Of a stretch of DNA of 64,000 nucleotides, positions 33,390 to 42,302 are shown piece by piece; position 1 is the stretch's first letter; each line of letters begins with the position of its first letter. The notes under the pieces were generated by a model. That model did no database searches, was not told the DNA's origin, and saw only the letters and a program-made list of their open reading frames with translations. The stretch is from the NCBI GenBank assembly GCA_964429385.1, contig CAYSBR010000002.1:1-64000 (forward strand), in the 5' to 3' direction. Source of the stretch: UBA2377 sp964429385 (GTDB taxonomy: Bacteria > Verrucomicrobiota > Verrucomicrobiia > Opitutales > Opitutaceae). The position numbers and the translations under genes are program-made.

Positions 33390-33465
33390 TGAAAATGATA
33401 CGCTCACGACCGCGAGCGAATCTTTTTGGTTTCACACGTTATGAAAATCGCCCAGCTTCCGGGCC

Positions 33466-34635
33466 ATGAGTGAGGAGACTCCGCCGCCGCTGCGCTTGAA
33501 GCCCCGTTTGCGACCAGCCGATGAAGGAGCCCAGCCCGAATCGGCCCCTGCTCCTGCGCCGGAGCCTGCGGCGACCCCGGCCGACCCCGGCGTCAACCGG
33601 CTTCGCCTCAAGCCCAAGCTCGCGGCTGAGCCTGAACCCCAACCGGCCGCTGCGCCGGCGGATCCTTTGCCTCCATCGCCTGGACCGGTGGAAGCGACCG
33701 CGGCGGGGGAGAAACCCCGGCTCAAACCGCGTCTGGTGATTGCCGAGCCGGAGCCCGCCGCCAAAGAGTCTCCGTCGGAGGAGATCGCGCCGGAGCCTGA
33801 GGCGTCCGCCCCGGAGGAACCGGTGGCGCTCCCACCGGAATTGCCGAGCGAGGAAGCCCCCAAATTCCGACTCAAACCCAAGACGGCGGGAGAGGCTTCG
33901 TCGCCTGCTCCCGTGAGCGGGAGTGTGCCTCCGCCGTTGGAGCGCCCGGCACCGGCCGCCGTGCCGAAGCTGCCGCCGCCCCCGGCGGCGGCGATGAAGA
34001 AAAGACTGTCTTTGATCGGAGGCTTGGCGGCGGTGCTTCTTCTGGGCGGCGCCGGATATTTTGGCTGGCAGATGTATGGAGACCGATCCCCGGCCCCCAT
34101 GCCGGCCCCGGCACGACCGGCGGCCAAGCCGGCGCCCACGCCATCCGAAACGCTCAACCAACTTGCTTCCATGCCTGGGGCCATGATCAACAAGGCTCAG
34201 GAAGTCATTTCCTCACGGCGCGAGCGCGAGCAGGACCGCATTGATGCGGTTGTCGAGGGGGATGATCCCTCCGAGCGCCGATTTCTCGACACGCCGCCGC
34301 CGGGTCAGCTGGGCCGGCCGCCGTCGGTCCCGCCGGCGAGCCAGCAGACGGTGACCCGGGCGGAAGCGCAGATCGCCCCGGGGGTTCGTGGTACGACTTT
34401 GGAGGTGGTGGCCGCCGCCGATGCCAGTCCGGCTTTCCGGGCGTTTGTGGGGGCGATGAGCATCAACGGGGTGTTTCAAGGATCTCCGCCCCGGGCGTTG
34501 ATCAATGGGCGGACTTTCAGGGCCGGGGACACGGTGGACTCGGCCCAAGGCATTATCTTCGACAGCGCCGACCCGGCGACCAAGACCATCACGTTCCGGG
34601 ACCGCGCCGGGGCGACGGTGTCGCGGAAATACTGA
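33466..34635 (+). CDS. Pro-rich membrane protein with LRLKPR repeats and a GspB/PilP-like C-terminus
   Basis: A 389-aa protein. The cytoplasmic N-terminal 178 residues are Pro/Glu/Ala-rich and carry four copies of a basic motif: LRLKPRL (9-15), LRLKPKL (46-52), PRLKPRL (84-90) and FRLKPKT (134-140). A single membrane helix spans about 182-203. The C-terminal ~70 residues, with SINGVFQGSPPRALINGRTFRAGDTV and ITFRDRAGATVSRKY, have the beta-rich shape of the periplasmic domain of GspB/PilP/GspC-type secretion or pilus proteins. That last comparison is from pattern memory and is tentative. No secretion genes are adjacent. Confidence 0.7.
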   Translation: MSEETPPPLRLKPRLRPADEGAQPESAPAPAPEPAATPADPGVNRLRLKPKLAAEPEPQPAAAPADPLPPSPGPVEATAAGEKPRLKPRLVIAEPEPAAKESPSEEIAPEPEASAPEEPVALPPELPSEEAPKFRLKPKTAGEASSPAPVSGSVPPPLERPAPAAVPKLPPPPAAAMKKRLSLIGGLAAVLLLGGAGYFGWQMYGDRSPAPMPAPARPAAKPAPTPSETLNQLASMPGAMINKAQEVISSRREREQDRIDAVVEGDDPSERRFLDTPPPGQLGRPPSVPPASQQTVTRAEAQIAPGVRGTTLEVVAAADASPAFRAFVGAMSINGVFQGSPPRALINGRTFRAGDTVDSAQGIIFDSADPATKTITFRDRAGATVSRKY

Positions 34636-34644
34636 GTCCGTCCG

Positions 34645-37026
34645 TCAAAGGAGCCACGCCCGGCGCCCGGAAACCGTTTCGGGTTTCCGGCCGGGCAGTC
34701 GCACCGCGGCCTGCACGCCGCGAGGCAGGACGAGGGACACGTGGATCCTTTCCCCTTCACGCCGCCAGGCGCTGCGGATATCGCCCCGTGGGGTAGGAAT
34801 GGTCGCCGCGCCGTGATCGCCTTCGAAAACCGGTGTGAAACTCACGCGCTGCCAAGCCGGCGCGGTCTGCCTCACGCCGCCGATAATCTGCATGAGATGG
34901 AACAGCGGATGAGCCGACCAGGCGTGGGAACGGCTGCTCGCGAATCCTTCGTGCTCGGCGCCGAAGGTCTCGAAGGTCGAGCCATAGGCGATCATCGGTT
35001 CCCAGCGGGGGCGGATATGGGCGAGCACCGCCGCGCCGTGGCCGCGTTCCGCAAGCAGGGTGTAGAGGTAGGTGATCCAATACGCGCTCGGCTGCGACTT
35101 GTGGCCGGAGCCGTCACGCAGATAGTCCACGAGAAATTTCTCCATCGCGGCTTCTGCTTTTGGCGCGAGCCCGGTGAGAAGCGCGAGCACCTGGGCGTGG
35201 GGTGAAGTGCGGCTGACGATGCGGCCCTTCCAGTCGCGGCCGTCGCGCATGAGGCCGCGCTGGTTGATCAGTTTCTGCAACGACTGGCGCAGGCGCGCGG
35301 CCCAGCGGGCGCAGCGGGCGGCGGTCTTGGGCTCGCGGCTGAGACGGTACAGGGTGGCGAGTTTCTCCAAAGCCAGCAGCAGCCACAGATTATAAATGCT
35401 CGGGGCGCCCTCTTTGAAAAGATCGGCCCAGTCGAGGAAGAGCCAGTAGCGATCATCGTATTCCGCGAGGCCGTGCTTGCCGGTGTGAGCTTCGAAATAG
35501 GTGAGCGCGCCCTCAATGGTCTGTCGCTGGCTGCGGAAAAGCGCGAGGTCGCCGGTCTGCCAGTAGTAGTCCCACAGCGTGATGATCCAGATGAGGGTGA
35601 AGTCGGGCAGCACGCAGTTGTGCGCCATGGTCGGGGCATGACCATAGGTCACGCCGTCAGGCGAAGTCTGGGCGCCGATCTGCCGGATGCCGCGCGCGAA
35701 GAGGCGGGCATCCCCGCTGAGATGAAAGGTGTTCCAGGCCTGCACCCGCGCGTCGCCCCACCATTGGGCCTGTTCGCGCCATGGTGTGTCCACGTAGGCG
35801 TCGAGCATGCAATTTTGCTGGGAGCGGACGCAGGTTTCCCAGATGCGTTCCAATAGCCCGTCCGAGCTGGAAAACTGCCCGCGTTGCTCGACGGGATAAC
35901 CGGTGCGATGGAGCCGGAGCGAGAGGCGGAGATCAGTCCGGCTGTCGCGCACGGTCACCATTGCATAGCGAAACCCGAAGGGGTGATAGAAGCGGTGTTC
36001 CGTGCGACCGGCCTGACAGACAAGGCGGGTGCTGAAGGTCACCCGGCTGCCGTCGGGATACTGCATCACCGGCTCCAGTTTCGAAAAATTCACGCCTTCG
36101 ACGTAGATGATGTCGAGGGTTTCACCGCCTTGGGCGCCGCTGACGGCGACGGTAAAACTGCCGACCACCGGCCGGCCCACATCAATCAGATAGCTGCGAA
36201 ACCCTTCCGCACCGGCGGCGGGAACGATGAAGGTCTCAGCCGCCAGTCCGGCGGGAGCGTGAGGGGCCGCCGGCCCGGTCATTGCCCGGGTCGCATCATC
36301 CACGGGCTGGTGCGCGTGGGTTTCATGCTGGCGCAGCAGGTAGAGGTTGCGCGTGCTGCGCCAGCCCTCACCGCAGGTTCCCCCGCCGGTGCCGAGGATG
36401 CGGCCGGGAGACTCGGTCGTCTCAAACATCATGGGGAGGCCGCGCGGTTCGAGGCTGGTCCAGGGCAGGCGCCCTTGGGCCCAGAGCGCGGGCGCCAGCC
36501 AGCGGCCATCGTCGAAATCGGATTCCATCCAATGGGCGACTCCCGAGCGGGCGTCGTAGTGCTCCTGGGGAAAAAGCTGGTGACTGCTTTGCACGGTGTC
36601 CCGTTGGATGCCGGGTTGGGGCAGGCATTTCCAGGTGGCATCGGTTGCCAGACGCAGCCGGCCCCAATGCGCGGCGACGAGCAGGCCGCCGTAGCTTTCG
36701 CTGAGATACTGAAAATTGCTCAGGCCGGGATTGTATGCGCGCACGGCAATGAGGTTTTTTCCCGGCGCGAGCCAGCGGGCGACATCCACTTCGTCATAGG
36801 GCCAGCTGGCTTGGAAACCGCGGGCCGGGCCGCGGCAGATGAAGGCGCCGTTGATGTAGAGCTGGTAGGACTGGTCGGCGGTGATGAATAGCGGCGCGTG
36901 GCGCGGCACGCGCGCCAGTGTGAAGGTCCGGCGAAACAGCACGAAGGCGTTGTGCAGGTCCCAGCGGTGGTCCTGGGGCCAGATCCACTGGGCGGTGCCA
37001 AAGGGGGCGGGGGCCTTTTTCTTCAT
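34645..37026 (-). CDS. Alpha-L-rhamnosidase-like glycoside hydrolase (GH78 type)
   Basis: A 793-aa protein. The N-terminal part (about 15-170) is a beta-sandwich carbohydrate-binding module (WIWPQDHRWDLHNAFVLFRR, FITADQSYQLYINGAFICRGPARG). The catalytic six-hairpin barrel follows at about 390-700, with MLDAYVDTPWREQAQWWGDARVQAW holding the acidic residue pair of the D-x-x-x-R-E-x-x-x-W-x-G-D block characteristic of GH78. The C-terminus has a beta domain. No signal peptide is seen, so it may act in the cytoplasm on rhamnose-containing oligosaccharides. Substrate is inferred from family only. Confidence 0.88.
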   Translation of the reverse strand: MKKKAPAPFGTAQWIWPQDHRWDLHNAFVLFRRTFTLARVPRHAPLFITADQSYQLYINGAFICRGPARGFQASWPYDEVDVARWLAPGKNLIAVRAYNPGLSNFQYLSESYGGLLVAAHWGRLRLATDATWKCLPQPGIQRDTVQSSHQLFPQEHYDARSGVAHWMESDFDDGRWLAPALWAQGRLPWTSLEPRGLPMMFETTESPGRILGTGGGTCGEGWRSTRNLYLLRQHETHAHQPVDDATRAMTGPAAPHAPAGLAAETFIVPAAGAEGFRSYLIDVGRPVVGSFTVAVSGAQGGETLDIIYVEGVNFSKLEPVMQYPDGSRVTFSTRLVCQAGRTEHRFYHPFGFRYAMVTVRDSRTDLRLSLRLHRTGYPVEQRGQFSSSDGLLERIWETCVRSQQNCMLDAYVDTPWREQAQWWGDARVQAWNTFHLSGDARLFARGIRQIGAQTSPDGVTYGHAPTMAHNCVLPDFTLIWIITLWDYYWQTGDLALFRSQRQTIEGALTYFEAHTGKHGLAEYDDRYWLFLDWADLFKEGAPSIYNLWLLLALEKLATLYRLSREPKTAARCARWAARLRQSLQKLINQRGLMRDGRDWKGRIVSRTSPHAQVLALLTGLAPKAEAAMEKFLVDYLRDGSGHKSQPSAYWITYLYTLLAERGHGAAVLAHIRPRWEPMIAYGSTFETFGAEHEGFASSRSHAWSAHPLFHLMQIIGGVRQTAPAWQRVSFTPVFEGDHGAATIPTPRGDIRSAWRREGERIHVSLVLPRGVQAAVRLPGRKPETVSGRRAWLL

Positions 37027-37039
37027 AGGGCGGTAAAAC

Positions 37040-37717
37040 TCAACTGGCCAGGGTGTCGCGGATGCCGCGCAAAAGATCGGGATTGGTCACGATGCCGAGC
37101 ACGCCATTCACGACAAACTGGATGCCGATGCAGAGAATGATGAAGCCCATGACCTTGGAGAGTGCGTTCATGCCGGTGACGCCAATCACGCGGACGATCT
37201 TGGTGGAGACGCGCAGGGTGGAGTAGATGATGCCCGCAACCACGAGGATGCCGATGATGATGGCGAGGTAGTCGGTCCAGCTGGTGGCGAGCGAAGTGAA
37301 ACCGAGGGTCACGGCGATGGCCCCGGGGCCGCTGAGGATCGGCATGGCGAGCGGGGAAAAGGCGATGTCGCGCTTGGCCCGGGCGGCTTCGGTCTCCTTC
37401 CGGGCTTCGTCGGGATCACGAGGCGTGGCCATCAGCATGCTGGAGCCGATGCCCGCCACGAGCAACCCGCCGGCGATGCGCAGGCCGGGGATGGAGAGGC
37501 CGAAGAAATTCATGATGAAGGTGCCCCCCACCAGGAAGCCGACGAGGATGGCCACCATGTAGATGCAGGCCATGCGGAGCTGCTGGTGACGGCGCTCGGG
37601 TGAATCCCCTTCCGTCATCGCGAGGAAGGTGGGGGCGACGGCGAGCGGATTGATGAGAGGGAGCAGGCCGATCACCGTGCCGAGAACCAGTCCCAAAAAA
37701 TGATTCATGGCGTTCAT
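37040..37717 (-). CDS. MarC family integral membrane protein
   Basis: A 225-aa protein with six hydrophobic segments and the MarC/UPF0056 features: LGTVIGLLPLINPLAVAPTFLAM in the first segment, GTFIMNFFGLSIPGLRIAGGLLVAG, AFSPLAMPILSGPGAIAVTLG and a terminal IQFVVNGVLGI. It probably moves small molecules across the cytoplasmic membrane, but no substrate has been fixed for the family despite its old multiple-antibiotic-resistance name. It is upstream of GH78 on the same strand by 13 bases. A second ATG lies three codons downstream of the first. Confidence 0.92.
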   Translation of the reverse strand: MNAMNHFLGLVLGTVIGLLPLINPLAVAPTFLAMTEGDSPERRHQQLRMACIYMVAILVGFLVGGTFIMNFFGLSIPGLRIAGGLLVAGIGSSMLMATPRDPDEARKETEAARAKRDIAFSPLAMPILSGPGAIAVTLGFTSLATSWTDYLAIIIGILVVAGIIYSTLRVSTKIVRVIGVTGMNALSKVMGFIILCIGIQFVVNGVLGIVTNPDLLRGIRDTLAS

Positions 37718-37749
37718 GGAGGGAGATGTGGTGTAAAGGAAAGCCGGGG

Positions 37750-38859
37750 TTACCAGACATCCACCGGGCCCTTGGGCACGGGGATGGCTGAGCGACTGAG
37801 CGCCGCGGGTTCATCGTCCCGCATGAAGGAGGCGGTCATCGGACTGAGGGCAAAGCGCGGCAGGAGTTCCCCGTGCTCGTCACAGAAGGGCGTGCGCCAG
37901 GCGATGTATTCCTCGATCGCGGCCTCGAAGTCGGCGCGCGAGGTGATGGTGATGATGCGTTGCTTGAAGGGCTTGGCCGGACCGAAACGCTTCGCATACC
38001 ACGGGGCGACCTTGCGGAAGAGGCGCGCCCCGTGCGCTTCGCCGTAGAAATCGCAATAGCGCTCGAAGTGCCGCCGCATCACCCGCACGCGCTCGTTGAA
38101 ATCCGGTTCGGGCTGCAGTTCGTCCGTCGCCAGATAATGCGCCGTGCGCCGGAAGATCCAGGGATCGTAGAACGCGCCGCGCCCGATGCTTACTCCCGCG
38201 CAGCCGGTGGCATCGATCATGTGCTTTGCCGCCTCGGGCGTGGTGACGTCGCCGTTGCCGATGACCGGGATGGTCTTCACGGCCTGCACGACGGCGCGGA
38301 TGCCGGCGAGGTTGACCGTGCCGCTGAAACCTTGTTCGCGGGTGCGGCCGTGCACGAAGACTGCGGCGACTCCGGCGTCCTCCAGCACGCGGGCGAGATC
38401 GGGCGCCGTGAGGTTGTCGTCGTCCCAGCCGAGCCGCATCTTGGCCGTGACGGGAATCTTCACCGCCGCCACCATGCCGCGGACCAGCGCGGCGGTCTTG
38501 TCCAGCTCGGTCATCATGGCGGAGCCACCGCCGATGCGGACGACTTTCTTCACCGGACACCCCATGTTGATATCGACGCCCTGGGCTCCGAGTTCCTCGC
38601 ACAACACCGCGGCGTCACGCATCTCTTCGGGTACGCTGCCGAAGAGCTGGATGGCGAAGGGACGGTCCCCGGGGGAGGAGGCGACGAGTTGCAGGGCGGT
38701 GCGATTGCGCTCCAGCAGGGAGCGCGCGTTCACGAGGTCGGTGGTCGTCCAGCCGAGTCCGCCGAGTTCGCGCAAGGTGGCGCGAAAGGGCAGGTTGGTG
38801 TAGCCCGCCAGCGGCGAGAGAAAGAGATTGGTCGCGAGCGTGTGCGGTCCGATGCGCAT
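37750..38859 (-). CDS. tRNA-dihydrouridine synthase (DusB-like)
   Basis: A 369-aa flavoprotein reducing uridines of tRNA to dihydrouridine. The start MRIGPHTLATNLFLSPLAGYTNLPFR is chosen because this aligns with the family's beginning; an ATG at 38919 would add 20 residues and lies 5 bases after the upstream stop. Features include GVDINMGCPVKKVVR with the catalytic Cys, GGSAMM, AKMRLGWDDDN, VHGRTREQGFSG, VIGNGDV and GVSIGRGAFYDPW. DINMGCPVKKV is nearest to DusB. The longer C-terminal tail (about 60 aa) is not common to all Dus. Confidence 0.92.
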   Translation of the reverse strand: MRIGPHTLATNLFLSPLAGYTNLPFRATLRELGGLGWTTTDLVNARSLLERNRTALQLVASSPGDRPFAIQLFGSVPEEMRDAAVLCEELGAQGVDINMGCPVKKVVRIGGGSAMMTELDKTAALVRGMVAAVKIPVTAKMRLGWDDDNLTAPDLARVLEDAGVAAVFVHGRTREQGFSGTVNLAGIRAVVQAVKTIPVIGNGDVTTPEAAKHMIDATGCAGVSIGRGAFYDPWIFRRTAHYLATDELQPEPDFNERVRVMRRHFERYCDFYGEAHGARLFRKVAPWYAKRFGPAKPFKQRIITITSRADFEAAIEEYIAWRTPFCDEHGELLPRFALSPMTASFMRDDEPAALSRSAIPVPKGPVDVW

Positions 38860-38924
38860 GAGACTGGACCGGCAGGCTGTGACGCTTCCGCCCTCGCGAC
38901 AATCCTGCAAAAACGCCATCCGGG

Positions 38925-39446
38925 TCACTTCATGGATTGCTTTTGTGGATGGGCGCCCGGCGGGCGGCGGAAGCGGGCCATGAAGATCATCACCAGGCCG
39001 GTGATAAAAATGAAGAGTCCGACGATGAGCGGGGTGGTGCTGATCTGCAGCGGGCGCCCGCTCAGGTTGGCCTGATGGACATGGTGAAAGAGGAACATGA
39101 AGAACCCGAGCAGCGCGAGCCCGAGGGTGTGGATCATCGCGGCCAGCCATCGGGCGCTGGCGGCCCGGCGGGCGGGGGCGAACCAATAGTCGCGATGAGG
39201 CAGGTTGATGAACCGGGCGGGGATTCGGTCGCTGAACCGGGCCAGGCCGCCGATGATCAGCCCGACGGCCAGCGCGAGCCCGGCTTGGAAGGCGGTGTGG
39301 GCGGAGCGGCTCATCCAGGCATCGGGCTGGCCGGAGAGGTCAAAATGCGTGGCGACCTGTTCCGGCAGCGAGGTGTGGTGGTGTGCTGCCTGCAGCAGGG
39401 CGGCGAGCAGCAGCAAGAGAAAAGCGGAGGCCAAGACGCGGTGCAT
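38925..39446 (-). CDS. DUF1648 membrane protein
   Basis: A 173-aa membrane protein with four hydrophobic stretches. The segment SLPEQVATHFDLSGQPDAWMSRS is the DUF1648 signature, also found in the SdpI immunity protein family. LARFSDRIPARFINLPHRDYWFAPARRA fits the following loop of these proteins. No catalytic function is known. Its start codon diverges from the PAS kinase gene with about 113 bp between, and its stop precedes the Dus gene on the same strand. Confidence 0.85.
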   Translation of the reverse strand: MHRVLASAFLLLLLAALLQAAHHHTSLPEQVATHFDLSGQPDAWMSRSAHTAFQAGLALAVGLIIGGLARFSDRIPARFINLPHRDYWFAPARRAASARWLAAMIHTLGLALLGFFMFLFHHVHQANLSGRPLQISTTPLIVGLFIFITGLVMIFMARFRRPPGAHPQKQSMK

Positions 39447-39559
39447 CCGGACATGGTGTAAAAAATCAGACGCGCCGCCACCGCTGTTTTTGCCCGTGCC
39501 GGTGCTTGAGTTTGCGGGGTGGCGGCATCACGGTCGCGCCGCCCCGCCTCTCTTCGGTC

Positions 39560-41506
39560 ATGCCGGCTTCATCCCAGTCCAAATCGCGCCGCCCCGTTTC
39601 GAGCCAGCCGTCTCCATTGGCGGCGGCGCGCCGGATTCTCGCCTTGGAAAAGCGTGTCGGGCGGATGCGCGTCGAGCTGGAGAGGCGGAGGGGGCAGGAA
39701 ATCCGCCTGCGGGAATCGGAGCGGCGCTATCGCGAGTCATTCATCCATGCCAGCGATGCCATTCTTATCTTTGAACCGGTGGGCGAGGTGATTCTTGAAG
39801 CCAACCGGCAGGCGTTGAAACTCTATGGCTTCCGGCGGAAGGACCTGATCGGGCGCAGCCTGCTGGAGCTTTCCGTGTATCCGGCGGCGGGGCGGCGGCG
39901 GATACGGGAAGTATTGCGAAAGCGCCGGTTGGCGACGTTTGAAACGGTGCAACGCCGGAAGGATGGAGCCCCGCTGGAGCTCGCGGTCACGGCGGCGGCG
40001 ATCAATTACAACGGCCGGCGCGCCATCCTTTGTGTCAATCGCGATGTGACACAGGAGCGGCGGGCCGAGCATGTCCTGCGGGAGAGCGAACAGCGGTTGC
40101 GGGCGGCGCGGGAGGCGAGCCTCGATGCTTTCTACCTTTTGGAGAGCGTGCGCAATCGGCGCGGTCGTATCGTGGATTTTCGTTATACGGATCTCAACCG
40201 GCGCGGGGCCGAGCTGGTATCGCGCCGGCGCGAGGAGCTGATCGGCCAGCGATTGAGCCTCCTGTTTCCCATAGCGCGGACCAATGGGCTTCTTGATGGA
40301 TTGAGGGAAGTGGTCGAGACCGGTCGGCCATCGGTGGAGACCTGGCGCACCACGCTGCCGGATATCCAGGCGGCCTGGCTGCATCAGCAGGCGGTGAAAC
40401 TGGGGGATGGGGTGGTCATCACCTCGCGTGACGTCTCGGAGATGAAACGGACGGCGGAGGCGTTGGGGGCGAGTGAGCAGCGGTTGCGGGCGGCACGGGA
40501 GGCGAGCCTCGATGCGCTGGTGGTGTATGAGAGCGTGAGGAATACGCGTGGGCGCATCGTGGATTTCCGGTGTGTTGACGCCAACCAGCGGGGCCTCGAA
40601 TTCGCGGGTCTGTCGCGGGATGAAGTCGTGGGGAGCCGCCTGTGTGAGCGCTTTCCCGGCCTGTGCGGGAACGGGCTTTTTGCACGTCATGTGGAAGTGG
40701 TCGAGACCGGCATCCCGCTGGAGAACGAGTTTCCCGTGGGCGGCCTGGGCTTCGGGGAGAAATGGGTGCACTATCAGGTGGTCAAGGTCGGCGACGGCTT
40801 CGCGAGCGTGACGCGGGACATCACGGATCGCAAGCAAGGTGAGGTCGTGCTCAAGGCGATGCCGAAGCGAATTCTGGAAGCGCAAGAAATGGAGCGGCGG
40901 CGGGTGGCGCGGGAATTGCACGACAGTGTCAGTCAGCTGCTGGCTTCGACCCGCTACCGGTTGCACGGGCTCAGATCCGGCCTGCCGGAATCCCATCAGG
41001 CCCGGGCGGCGTTGGTGGAGGAAATCGTGGACAAGGCGCTGGCCGAGGTGCGCCGCATTTCCCGGGGTTTGAGGCCGAGCGAACTCGATGACCTCGGTCT
41101 GGGCGCGGCCTTGCGGGCGCTGGCGGATGATTTCAGGACCCGGACCGGGGTGGTGGTGGCTTTCCGGCAGCCCGGGCCTGGGCTGCGGCTGCCGGCGGGG
41201 ATTGAAGAGGTCATTTATCGCATCGTTCAGGAGGCGTTGACCAACATTGAAAAGCATGCGCGGGCCTGCCGGGTGGATCTGCGTGTGACCGTGGCGGGGC
41301 GTCATGTCCGTCTGCGCATCCGTGATGACGGTCGGGGGTTCTCCTCCGTGGCCAAGGGGGCGCCGGCGGCGGGATTGGGGCTCGGGCACATGCGGGAGCG
41401 CGCCGAGCTGGTGGGCGGAAAGTTTTCGCTGACTTCCACGCAGGGGCGCGGCACGGAGATTATTGTCCGCATCCCCCTCGCACAACCCGTTCCGGTTGAG
41501 TCATGA
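39560..41506 (+). CDS. Multi-PAS sensor histidine kinase of the NarX/DegS type
   Basis: A 648-aa soluble kinase from ATG 39560 (MPASSQSKSRRP). After a coiled region it has three PAS units: one at about 60-170, then two that are tandem copies (SEQRLRAAREASLDA occurs twice, 129 residues apart). The kinase core is of the HisKA_3 type: MERRRVARELHDSVSQLLAS with H454, then the HATPase N-box EALTNIEKHARACRVDLRV and G-box DDGRGF and LGLGHMRERAE. No membrane helix is seen, so the signal is probably intracellular. Its stop overlaps the ATG of the NarL-type regulator gene by 4 nt, so the two are cognate partners. Confidence 0.92.
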   Translation: MPASSQSKSRRPVSSQPSPLAAARRILALEKRVGRMRVELERRRGQEIRLRESERRYRESFIHASDAILIFEPVGEVILEANRQALKLYGFRRKDLIGRSLLELSVYPAAGRRRIREVLRKRRLATFETVQRRKDGAPLELAVTAAAINYNGRRAILCVNRDVTQERRAEHVLRESEQRLRAAREASLDAFYLLESVRNRRGRIVDFRYTDLNRRGAELVSRRREELIGQRLSLLFPIARTNGLLDGLREVVETGRPSVETWRTTLPDIQAAWLHQQAVKLGDGVVITSRDVSEMKRTAEALGASEQRLRAAREASLDALVVYESVRNTRGRIVDFRCVDANQRGLEFAGLSRDEVVGSRLCERFPGLCGNGLFARHVEVVETGIPLENEFPVGGLGFGEKWVHYQVVKVGDGFASVTRDITDRKQGEVVLKAMPKRILEAQEMERRRVARELHDSVSQLLASTRYRLHGLRSGLPESHQARAALVEEIVDKALAEVRRISRGLRPSELDDLGLGAALRALADDFRTRTGVVVAFRQPGPGLRLPAGIEEVIYRIVQEALTNIEKHARACRVDLRVTVAGRHVRLRIRDDGRGFSSVAKGAPAAGLGLGHMRERAELVGGKFSLTSTQGRGTEIIVRIPLAQPVPVES

Positions 41507-42147
41507 CTTGTCCTTTCGAATCTCCCCTCAAACTTTTGCTGGTAGATGACCATCCTCTGGTGCGCGCAGGAGTGCGGGCCTGCCTTGCCGCGGTGGCACA
41601 CCTGGATGTCGTGGGCGAGGCGGCGGATGGTGAGGAGGCGGTCAAGCAGGCGCGGCTTTTGTCCCCGGACGTGGTGCTGATGGATGTGAACATGCCGGGA
41701 ATGAACGGGCTGGAGGCGACGGCCCAGCTGCGGCGCGAGGTTTCCGGCGCCCGGGTGCTGGCCCTGACGATTCACGATCAGGCGGAATATGTCCTGCAGC
41801 TCATGCATGCGGGAATCTCGGGCTACGTGACGAAGGATGCGCCGCCATCCGAGCTGATCCGGGCCATCGAGGTGGTGGGGCGGGGCGGGAGCTATTTCAG
41901 CGCACAAGCGGCCAAGGCCTTGCGTCCGGGAGCAATGGGGAAAACCCCCAAGCTATCAGCCCGGGAACATGAGGTTCTGGCGATGGTGGCCGAAGGGTTA
42001 AGCAACAAGGATATTGCCAGCAGGTTGGGTGTGGAAGTGCGCACGATCGAATCTCATCGCAGCCGGTTGATGCGCAAACTGGACATCCATTCGGTCGCCG
42101 GGCTGACCCGTTACGCGCTGGCTCAGGGCTACGTGCGGTTGGGTTAA
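41503..42147 (+). CDS. NarL/LuxR family response regulator
   Basis: A 214-aa two-domain regulator. The receiver (about 8-125) has acidic residues at VDDHP, the phosphoacceptor D61 in VVLMDVNMPGMNG, a conserved Thr in LALTIHDQ and K111-type KDA. The C-terminal LuxR helix-turn-helix is at about 150-210: LSAREHEVLAMVAEGLSNKD, VRTIESHRSRLMRKL. NarL-family regulators bind palindromes of about 16-19 bp; a candidate site lies right after this gene. It is translationally coupled to the upstream PAS kinase. Confidence 0.95.
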   Translation: MTCPFESPLKLLLVDDHPLVRAGVRACLAAVAHLDVVGEAADGEEAVKQARLLSPDVVLMDVNMPGMNGLEATAQLRREVSGARVLALTIHDQAEYVLQLMHAGISGYVTKDAPPSELIRAIEVVGRGGSYFSAQAAKALRPGAMGKTPKLSAREHEVLAMVAEGLSNKDIASRLGVEVRTIESHRSRLMRKLDIHSVAGLTRYALAQGYVRLG

Positions 42148-42152
42148 CCTGA

Positions 42153-42168
42153 TAGGGATAAATTACTC
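42153..42168. promoter_or_regulatory. TAGGGATAAATTACTC, putative NarL-type binding site upstream of the CHASE3 kinase operon
   Basis: A 16-bp sequence in the 155-bp gap between the NarL-type regulator gene and the CHASE3 kinase gene. It matches TAGGGAATATTTACCC of the DUF11 promoter region at 12 of 16 positions. It is centred about 142 bases before the kinase start. The surrounding gap is AT-rich (ATTTAACCCTATTTAAAAATTACG) and holds the promoter. Confidence 0.45.
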
Positions 42169-42302
42169 ATTTTTGAATAGGCATTTAACCCTATTTAAAA
42201 ATTACGTAATCTCCGGTTTTGCGATGAGGGGGATCAATATCAACAAGTCATTGATGGCATTGGTCTTAAGGGTATAGGCAAAAGACCGGTGCCTTTGCTC
42301 CC

